11,146 nt of DNA from Acidimicrobiia bacterium UBA6912 (GTDB taxonomy: Bacteria > Actinomycetota > Acidimicrobiia > Spongiisociales > UBA5794): the NCBI GenBank assembly GCA_002450985.1, contig DKBA01000081.1, forward strand, positions 1-11,146, written 5' to 3'. Positions 1 through 4,565 of the stretch are shown piece after piece. A model generated the notes under the pieces. It saw only the letters and a list, made by a program, of their open reading frames with translations. It did no database searches and was not told where the DNA came from. Numbering within the stretch: the stretch's first letter is position 1; each line of letters opens with the position of its first letter. The translations under genes and the position numbers were made by a program.

Positions 1-1
1 A

Positions 2-442
2 GGCCGCACCGTCGACACCGCCCTTCTATACCTCGATGCTCCCACCGATACCCGCGGCGTCTACACGCCCATGACCCGAGGCCGAGTGGCCAATCATGCC
101 TACGTCGTCACCGACGGCAGTCAGACTGCCGTCGACGTGCTCACCCAGAGCCTGGCGCGGGATTGGATCGACTACCCCGCCATGGCTCGCAGACAGCAGC
201 TCGATGCCGACCCGGCGGCGGTGCCGGTGTGGTCGTCGCTGCAGACCACCCGGCTCGACAGGACACCGGACCCGACGCGCGGCGCGAGACCGGAACCCGG
301 CGCCGCCGAGCCTGGACCCGCTGAACGGCCGGGGCACGAGCAACGCGTCTGGCAGCGGCTCGCCGAGATCCAACACCGAGCCGCTCAACAGCGAACCGCA
401 GAACGGGCCGTCGGTCGGGACGCTCCCGGCCTCGAACGCTGA
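2..442 (+). CDS. TrwC/TraA-type (MobF) relaxase-helicase, C-terminal end (partial)
   Basis: The 5' part lies outside the window. The first visible codons read GRTVDTALLYLDA and, about 20 residues in, YTPMTRGRVANHAYVVT. This is the last helicase motif region of RecD-like superfamily 1 helicases as found in MobF conjugative relaxases (TrwC, TraI, actinobacterial TraA), where a G-x-T-V-D stretch is followed by an MTRGR-type arginine motif. In the family, the N-terminal relaxase nicks the transfer origin and the helicase unwinds the plasmid strand. The remaining 110 or so residues are Arg-, Pro-, Glu- and Gln-rich and low in complexity, as usual for tails of these proteins. The stop is TGA at 440-442. 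A chromosomal RecD-like helicase is a less likely alternative, because the NHAYV wording after the MTRGR motif fits the relaxase group. No other transfer gene is visible, so whether the element is complete cannot be judged. Confidence 0.8.
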   Translation, partial: GRTVDTALLYLDAPTDTRGVYTPMTRGRVANHAYVVTDGSQTAVDVLTQSLARDWIDYPAMARRQQLDADPAAVPVWSSLQTTRLDRTPDPTRGARPEPGAAEPGPAERPGHEQRVWQRLAEIQHRAAQQRTAERAVGRDAPGLER

Positions 443-716
443 TCACCGTTCCGTCGTCCTCGAGATATCGGCCTGGTAGTGCATAGTGCCGGTTCGGCTC
501 GGAACGGAGTGCCCCATATCGCTCCGGGGGGTGAGTCATCTGTGCGGGGGCTCCCTCGCCCAGGACTGGGCCGCTCGCGCATGTCCTGTTTCGGCTCGCA
601 AGGTGTCAGACGCGGGTGGCACTGACCTTAGGCCGGAGCTGCGGCCCGGTCACCTGCCTTCGGGAGCGAGAACCAGTGGACAGGGGACGGCGGCCTCCGG
701 GGGGCGTACGACGTGT

Positions 717-930
717 TCAACGTGGCCGGGTAGGAGGCAGGTCCACCGGCACCACTTCGCCGGCCGTCATCAGACCGATCGGGGTCAGCGACCGCAGGGC
801 AGGCCGACCTTCGACCCGAACCCTCCTCGCCTGGTCCCCGCCGGCCCATCCCCACCAGGGTGAGGGCGCTGACCAGCGCCAGACCGGCCATGACAGCGAC
901 GATGCTCTTGGCGTACGCGCCGAAGGGTGG
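717..930 (-). pseudogene. Possible frameshifted remnant of a small single-span membrane protein
   Basis: On the - strand one frame gives a hydrophobic stretch (AKSIVAVMAGLALVSALTLVG, about 918-856). The G/C-rich third-position pattern and natural-looking protein sequence then continue in another frame (VEGRPALRSLTPIGLMTAG followed by EVVPVDLPPT) to a TGA at 717-719. The switch falls near 850, in a G-rich run. This fits a short gene of about 70 residues, a membrane anchor plus a short tail, that suffered an indel. I do not recognise the family and see no ribosome binding site or clear start. It could also be chance coding-like bias in GC-rich DNA, so confidence is low. Confidence 0.25.
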
Positions 931-963
931 CGTCGGGGCTGAAGTCGGACCGCACTCGGGCAA

Positions 964-981
964 TCAGATGCTGTCATCTGA
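964..981. repeat. Perfect inverted repeat, 7-base arms, 4-base spacer
   Basis: TCAGATG-CTGT-CATCTGA is a perfect dyad in the gene-poor stretch. It is A/T-richer than its surroundings and has no U-tract, so it looks more like a protein binding site or recombination relic than a terminator. It is not close to any convincing start codon (the next gene begins at 1306). Confidence 0.4.
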
Positions 982-1200
982 CGACCTCTGGGTCGATCGG
1001 CTCGCGTGTCTCGTGCTGTCTGTGAGCAGCGACGGCAACACCGGTGTCGCCCGTTCGAGTTGTGCGCCGACGGACCTTCGTCCGCTTCGACAGTGCAACG
1101 CACCCACCTAGCGCAACGTGGTCCAAACGCACGAATCGGGCCCGGGCGAGGCTGCCCTCCGCAGCTGGTCTGTCGGCGCACGGGCGTGGGCCACATAGCC

Positions 1201-1231
1201 GTCACCCAAGGTGGGTGTAGTTGCGTAACCC
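1201..1231 (+). promoter_or_regulatory. Shared 31-base element upstream of the DUF1269 gene (copy 1)
   Basis: The element begins GTCACCCAAGGTGGG and ends in GC-T-ACCC. The core holds an inverted repeat CACCC-AAGGT-GGGTG. A second copy lies on the opposite strand at 4450-4480, identical over the first 15 bases and in 24 of 31 overall. Here it ends 74 bases before the ATG at 1306. A partial repeat, CAAGGTGAG, follows at 1242-1250. The likely role is an activator or repressor site, or an alternative sigma-factor promoter, controlling the DUF1269 gene. I could not assign a standard -10/-35 pair. Confidence 0.5.
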
Positions 1232-1305
1232 AGTCTTCGCTCAAGGTGAGATGGCGGGGACGCGACGTCTTCCCACGCCCATCGCCTACAGAGGAGAGCA
1301 AACCG

Positions 1306-1818
1306 ATGGCAGACAACTGCAGCTTCGCCGTCGCGGTGTACGACGGCCCGGCCAGCGCCCAGGCAGTGTTCAACAGTCTGAAGGCGCTCCAGAAGGAGAA
1401 GGCGCTCGACATCAAGGAAGCCGCGGTTTTCACCCGCGGGAGCGGCGGCAAGATCAAGATGAACAACGAAGGCTTCGTGGGCACCGGCAAGGGAGGCGTC
1501 CTCGGCCTTGTCATCGGCGCCGTCGCGGTGAGCGCGCCGCTCGGAGGTCTCGTCCTTGGCAGCCTCATCGGCTTCGGGCGATCCGGCGACCGTCGCCAAC
1601 TCAAGAAGGTCCTCGATGAGGCCATGGGAGCGGACCAGTCGGCCTTGGCGCTGGTTGTGAAGAGCGCCGATTGGGAGGTCGTCGCAGACGCAACCGAGGG
1701 GTATTCGGGCGAGATCATCATGAGCGACCTGAGCGACGAAGCGCTCGAGACCCTCGAGGGTCTGGCCGGCGAGGACGAGTTCAAGGCGGCGACGGCCGCC
1801 GCGATCGACACGGCCTGA
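1306..1818 (+). CDS. DUF1269 family membrane protein
   Basis: 170 residues. The layout matches DUF1269: an N-terminal alpha/beta part (FAVAVYDGPASAQAVFNSLK, about 6-25, then KEKALDIKEAAVFTR and a GGKIKMN turn), a Gly-rich hydrophobic hairpin at about 62-91 that should enter the membrane, then a C-terminal alpha/beta part with SALALVVKSADWEVV (about 112-126) and an acidic helix. The family has no established biochemical function; members are common among stress-associated genes of soil bacteria. The ATG at 1306 is chosen because GAGGAGAG (1291-1298) sits at good spacing and the family domain begins right after it; the frame is open further upstream, but that sequence looks non-coding. The gene is probably monocistronic or loosely linked to the next one, since a strong hairpin follows the stop. 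The element at 1201-1231 probably controls it. The family call is firm, the role unknown. Confidence 0.85.
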   Translation: MADNCSFAVAVYDGPASAQAVFNSLKALQKEKALDIKEAAVFTRGSGGKIKMNNEGFVGTGKGGVLGLVIGAVAVSAPLGGLVLGSLIGFGRSGDRRQLKKVLDEAMGADQSALALVVKSADWEVVADATEGYSGEIIMSDLSDEALETLEGLAGEDEFKAATAAAIDTA

Positions 1819-1824
1819 ACGTGT

Positions 1825-1854
1825 GTGGGAGGCGAGGCGCGACTCGCCTCCCAC
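1825..1854 (+). terminator. Strong GC-rich hairpin after the DUF1269 gene
   Basis: GTGGGAGGCGAG (1825-1836) pairs perfectly with CTCGCCTCCCAC (1843-1854) across a 6-base loop, with some further pairing outside. It starts 7 bases after the stop codon. There is no U-tract, as often in GC-rich actinobacteria, so it may terminate transcription or act as a 3' stabiliser that lowers expression of the DUF2510 gene. Confidence 0.65.
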
Positions 1855-1924
1855 CACACACTGTGACGCCGGTGGGCAGCAGAACTCAGTGCACCGACAC
1901 GAGGACGACAGGAAGGAGCACGTC

Positions 1925-2311
1925 ATGAGCACGATGGATCCCGGCTGGTACCGCGATCCAACCGGCAGGTACGCCAGTCGCTACTGGGACGGCCAGCAAT
2001 GGACGAACCAAGTGAGCAGCGGTGGCGCCAACGCCACCGACGAGCCACCAAGTGACATGGTCTTCGTACCGCCGGCTCCGGGCACGGCCAGCATGCCTGC
2101 CGCCACGCCGGCACCGCTCCAGATCACCCAGGAGGCTCCGCGATCACCCATTGGGACGGTGATCGCCGTCGTGCTTGGGATCATCGCCGTCGTCGTCGTG
2201 GTCGTCGTTCTCGCCAACCAGAGCGGTGACGATGGTGGCGGCAGCACTCAGCCGACCGAGCCGGTCGCAACGACGCAAGCGCCACCGTCCGACACCTCTG
2301 GCGACGGTTGA
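1925..2311 (+). CDS. DUF2510 domain single-span membrane protein
   Basis: 128 residues. Residues 6-30 (PGWYRDPTGRYASRYWDGQQ, then WTNQV) are a textbook DUF2510 domain, a short Trp/Tyr-rich module widespread in Actinomycetota and usually attached to membrane proteins; its ligand is not established. A Pro/Ala-rich linker follows (about 40-72). One very hydrophobic Ile/Val membrane helix spans about 75-97, and the protein ends in a short Gly/Thr/Pro-rich tail. No cleavable signal peptide is seen, so the DUF2510 module is probably cytoplasmic with the tail outside (inferred). The start ATG at 1925 is well supported by GGAAGGAG (about 1911-1918). No further functional domain is present. It lies 106 bases downstream of the DUF1269 stop, beyond a strong hairpin, so it may have its own promoter or depend on read-through. 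Confidence 0.85.
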   Translation: MSTMDPGWYRDPTGRYASRYWDGQQWTNQVSSGGANATDEPPSDMVFVPPAPGTASMPAATPAPLQITQEAPRSPIGTVIAVVLGIIAVVVVVVVLANQSGDDGGGSTQPTEPVATTQAPPSDTSGDG

Positions 2312-2454
2312 TGCTCCTTCCGCCAGTCACCATCGGTAGCCGTGCCGCGTTTGCCGCGACGCCGGCGGTCGTCGAGTCCTTTCCTCGGAGGGAACACCTC
2401 GGTCATCCGCAGCGGCCCGCTCATGCTGATTCTCTGAGTGGTGAACCGGGGTCG

Positions 2455-2482
2455 TTGACAGACGCTGATAGTCCATAGCCAA
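2455..2482 (+). promoter_or_regulatory. Possible promoter of the MscS-like gene
   Basis: A perfect TTGACA (-35 type) lies at 2455-2460, about 50 bases before the ATG at 2509. The region 15-18 bases downstream (around CATAGCCAAT, 2474-2483) is the most A/T-rich nearby but only a weak -10 match. The 2312-2508 interval otherwise holds nothing recognisable. Confidence 0.35.
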
Positions 2483-2508
2483 TTGCCCGCAGAGATCGTG
2501 GGGGTTCC

Positions 2509-3372
2509 ATGCTGGCATTCATCCTCCGAGTACAGGTTGTTGCTCAATCGGGCGGGAACGTCGACGAAATCGTCGATACGTCGTCCGTGACGGGTTGGGA
2601 CATTTTGATTGCCGTGGGCGTGATGGCCGTCAGCTGGCCACTCTCGGCAGCTGCGGCTCGAGTCGCATGGCGGGTCGTCCACCGGATTCCCTCCGCCCCG
2701 CCGTCCGCCGCCAGACTCGCCGGGCGAGCCAGCCGCGGCGTCGTCCTGGTCATTGCGCTGGCGATCTCGATGAGCCGCATCGGCGTGAATGCCGAGTGGT
2801 TCACGGTCACGATCCTGTTGGTGATCCTCGTGACGGTGCTCACGCTCCGGCCGCTGGTCTCGAACTCGGCCGCGGGGCTGCTGATCGAGTCGCGCCCGGC
2901 CTTCAGCGTGGGGGATGAGATCATGACGAATGGATACACAGGAGAAGTCATGGCGGTGACGGCTCGCACCACCGTGCTCCGCACGAGAGACTGGAGGCGG
3001 GTCCACATCGCCAATACGGACGTGCTCTCCGCCCCCGTCGTCGTCTTCACCGCGCTGGGACGACGACGGTCGGAAATCGAGCTCAACATCGACAATGCCG
3101 CGGACCTGGCGGAGGTCAAACCCCTGCTCGTTCGCGCGGCATCTTCCGTGGAGGGGGTCCATCCGGAGCCGGCTCCCTGCGTGCTGGTCCGGGGATTCGT
3201 CACGGGAACCGTCACGCTTTCACTTCGCTGGTGGCACAACCCCGACCTCGAGTCGGACTCGCGGACCCTCGACGCTGTCGCAGTCGAAGCGAAGCGGTCA
3301 CTCGACGAAGCCGGCATCCGAATGCCGGGGCCCGAGTACCTGATTCGCTACAACGATCGGGATCGGCCGTAG
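2509..3372 (+). CDS. MscS family mechanosensitive ion channel
   Basis: 287 residues, about the size of E. coli MscS. Hydrophobic helices at about 30-55, 75-92 and 96-117 form the membrane part. The family signature follows: NSAAGLLIESRPAFSVGDEI at 119-138 (end of the pore helix and start of the beta domain), then the GEVMAVTARTTVLRTRDWRR-like stretch (about 145-164) and HIANTDVLSAPVV, corresponding to the usual IPN motif with Pro replaced by Ala. The rest is the alpha/beta cytoplasmic domain. Family members open under membrane tension and release solutes during osmotic downshock; small variants may have other gating. Pore helix TM3 lacks the dense Gly/Ala pattern of E. coli MscS, so conductance may differ (inference). 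The ATG at 2509 has only a weak G-rich Shine-Dalgarno (GGGGG). The gene is convergent with the - strand gene ending at 3549. Confidence 0.85.
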   Translation: MLAFILRVQVVAQSGGNVDEIVDTSSVTGWDILIAVGVMAVSWPLSAAAARVAWRVVHRIPSAPPSAARLAGRASRGVVLVIALAISMSRIGVNAEWFTVTILLVILVTVLTLRPLVSNSAAGLLIESRPAFSVGDEIMTNGYTGEVMAVTARTTVLRTRDWRRVHIANTDVLSAPVVVFTALGRRRSEIELNIDNAADLAEVKPLLVRAASSVEGVHPEPAPCVLVRGFVTGTVTLSLRWWHNPDLESDSRTLDAVAVEAKRSLDEAGIRMPGPEYLIRYNDRDRP

Positions 3373-3406
3373 TGGCCGCGGAGCGGAGCAGGCGGATCGC
3401 TGCCAT

Positions 3407-3425
3407 CCCCCGCACGTGTCGGGGG
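3407..3425. terminator. Hairpin between convergent genes
   Basis: CCCCCG-CACGTGT-CGGGGG forms a 6-base all-G/C stem 35 bases after the MscS-like stop. It lies between two convergent genes and could serve either direction. There is no U-tract. A longer-range inverted pair (CCCGGCC and GGCCGGG, about 3443-3486) also lies in this intergenic region. Confidence 0.4.
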
Positions 3426-3548
3426 TCAAGCTGCGCGTCGCCCGGCCTGGGGGAGCGTCGACGATCTCCGACCTGTGGGCCGGGTCCTACCGCTCGAAGT
3501 GCCGGCGCCGCTCCATTCCGAAGGGCCTTCCAATTGTCTGCACGACGC

Positions 3549-3836
3549 TCACCTTGCGTACCGTGGGAGTCGTACACGGCTCCTGTAGGCACCACCGGAG
3601 AGGCTGGCGAGATCGGTGACGAGCGCAATGCTCAGCCAGAACCAGTCGAACCCGGCGACCACACCGGTCGGGGCAACGGCCACGTATGTCAGCGTGGTCC
3701 ACGGGACGACCAGGAACCCGAGGAACGGCACCCAGAAGGAGGCGAACGCCGCCTCCCAACGCACGGGGTCCACCGGCCACCAGACCAGGATCGCGAACCT
3801 GGGACCGAGCAGCATGAGTGTGATCAGTAGACACAT
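3549..3836 (-). CDS. Small multi-span membrane protein of unknown function
   Basis: 95 residues with three hydrophobic segments at about 2-20, 33-56 and 63-80. Trp and Pro sit at the membrane edges (LVWWPVDPVRW, VVPWTTLTY, GFDWFWLSI), and the tail is short and basic. It has the look of small actinobacterial membrane proteins annotated only as hypothetical; I know no assigned function. The ATG at 3836 is preceded by an A/G-rich stretch (AGGAAGGGTGGG) at acceptable spacing. The protein is very short, but the consistent hydrophobic pattern and Shine-Dalgarno argue that it is real. It is the last gene of the - strand block, 307 bases downstream of the 77-residue gene, so it probably has its own promoter. 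Confidence 0.7.
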   Translation of the reverse strand: MCLLITLMLLGPRFAILVWWPVDPVRWEAAFASFWVPFLGFLVVPWTTLTYVAVAPTGVVAGFDWFWLSIALVTDLASLSGGAYRSRVRLPRYAR

Positions 3837-4143
3837 GGTCGTCCCACCCTTCCTCTCGTTTCGAACTCGGTGAGTGGAGCGACGGCCGCCTCATGAGTAC
3901 GCGCAATGCCCGCGGGCTGCCTCGATCGTGCAAGAAGGGGAATGTGCGACCGGTGTCTCGGTCTCCGTCGTCGACACCGCGAGGGCGGGGACGCTTTCAC
4001 GAGGACTCGATCCGAGAGTGCTCCTCTTCTTGGGCGAGAACTCTCGCTCCACGCTCCGTGCCGCGGTGGGAGAACGCCGCGGGATGCTGCGCTCTCACTT
4101 CGACCAAGGTGACGGACGCCGTCCGATGGTGCGAGGTCCCACC
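3837..4143. other. Intergenic stretch between two small - strand genes
   Basis: Roughly 300 bases with no convincing gene on either strand. The open frames crossing it have no ribosome binding site and Arg-rich translations. It should hold the promoter of the 95-residue gene. A short palindrome CGGACG-C-CGTCCG near 4113-4125 lies just after the 77-residue gene stop and could be part of a weak terminator; its 1-base centre makes that uncertain. Confidence 0.4.
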
Positions 4144-4377
4144 TCAGAAGTCGTCCCTGGGTGCGTCCGTAGAGTGCTGCTTCTCGGAGTGCTGCCCGAA
4201 GCTGACGATGCTCATGCCCAGACGTTCGAACTGGTCGAGAATGCTGTAGACCTCTGAATCGTCCCTCGCTTCGATCACCACCTCCGTGGAGTCGGCGCGG
4301 ACATCGACGGACACCGGGCGCAGCAGTGATTCCAGCGTGCCGCCGAGTCGACCCCTCAGAACAAAGACGTACTCCAC
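4144..4377 (-). CDS. Conserved-looking 77-residue small soluble protein
   Basis: A short protein starting (M)EYVFVLRGRLGGTLESLLR. It alternates predicted beta strands and helices (strand 2-7, helix 11-20, strands about 23-28 and 31-36, helix 40-52, strand 55-60), then has a polar charged tail. That order suggests a compact beta-alpha-beta-beta-alpha-beta fold of ferredoxin/ACT type; this is inference. Similar short proteins opening with YVFVVRGRLG-like sequence occur in actinobacteria, to my recollection, without assigned function. I chose the GTG at 4377 over the ATG at 4398 because GAAGGA lies 6 bases before the GTG, and the ATG would place that Shine-Dalgarno inside the coding region. The gene has its own upstream element (4450-4480) and lies after the terminator of the LAL regulator. 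It is probably co-regulated with the DUF1269 gene. Confidence 0.7.
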   Translation of the reverse strand: MEYVFVLRGRLGGTLESLLRPVSVDVRADSTEVVIEARDDSEVYSILDQFERLGMSIVSFGQHSEKQHSTDAPRDDF

Positions 4378-4449
4378 GGTGTTTCCTTCTCTCCTCATCG
4401 GACAACTGTGGCGTCGATTGCTTCGTCACCGGCACTCTGCGGCGATCAC

Positions 4450-4480
4450 GGGTGAAGCGTCATCCCCCACCTTGGGTGAC
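4450..4480 (-). promoter_or_regulatory. Shared 31-base element upstream of the 77-residue gene (copy 2)
   Basis: Read on the - strand this begins GTCACCCAAGGTGGG and ends GC-T-ACCC, matching the element at 1201-1231 in 24 of 31 positions with the first 15 identical. It ends 72 bases before the GTG at 4377, almost the same distance as copy 1. The stretch GGGGATGACG inside it also resembles the MalT-box consensus GGGGA(T/G)GAGG, which is suggestive given the MalT-like regulator encoded next door. Copy 1 does not share that resemblance, so it may be chance. Confidence 0.5.
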
Positions 4481-4543
4481 AACTTCGCTCGAGCCGCGGG
4501 GAGTGGAGCGAACCAAGCCGCGCTTCCCCGGCGTGGCGCTCGA

Positions 4544-4564
4544 GGCAGGGCAGTGGCCCCTGCC
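4544..4564 (-). terminator. Hairpin terminator of the LAL regulator gene
   Basis: On the - strand GGCAGGG pairs perfectly with CCCTGCC across a 7-base loop, starting 1-2 bases after the TGA at 4566-4568. There is no U-tract. The position right after the stop supports a terminator role and separates the LAL gene from the 77-residue gene. Confidence 0.6.
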
Positions 4565-4565
4565 G

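Larger units (their letters stand above)
443..1305. other. Long stretch without an intact gene
   Basis: About 860 bases separate the relaxase end from the DUF1269 gene. Open frames here on both strands lack a ribosome binding site, have Arg/Pro-rich translations typical of out-of-frame GC-rich DNA, and resemble nothing I know. Three items stand out: a possible frameshifted remnant on the - strand (717 to about 930), a perfect 7-base-arm inverted repeat (964-981), and the regulatory element at 1201-1231 next to the DUF1269 gene. A small hairpin CGGAC-CTTC-GTCCG lies at 1071-1084. No tRNA or recognisable transposon end was found. The stretch probably includes the boundary between a mobile segment and the resident locus, but no junction can be fixed. 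Confidence 0.5.

Noticed and set aside
848..867. A third near-copy of the shared element on the - strand (CTCACCCTGGTGGGG)
   Set aside because: It differs by a one-base deletion in the core and lies inside the coding-like hydrophobic stretch of the possible remnant, where Leu-Thr-Leu-Val-Gly codons explain the sequence. It is not before any gene.
1053..1060. GTTCGAGT, resembling a tRNA T-loop
   Set aside because: Flanking bases do not pair to form a T-stem and no acceptor or anticodon arms are present.
2248..3162. Long - strand open frame opposite the DUF2510/MscS region
   Set aside because: Its translation is His-, Arg- and Asp-rich without domains, and it is antisense to the well-supported MscS-like gene.
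3824..4435. 203-codon - strand open frame crossing the 77-residue gene
   Set aside because: Arg-rich, no domain, no Shine-Dalgarno at its start, and it overlaps the better supported 77-residue gene in another frame.
3872..4511. Direct repeat of GAGTGGAGCGA at 3872-3882 and 4501-4511
   Set aside because: Eleven-base repeats are expected by chance many times in an 11 kb GC-rich window, and the copies are at very different distances from the genes downstream.
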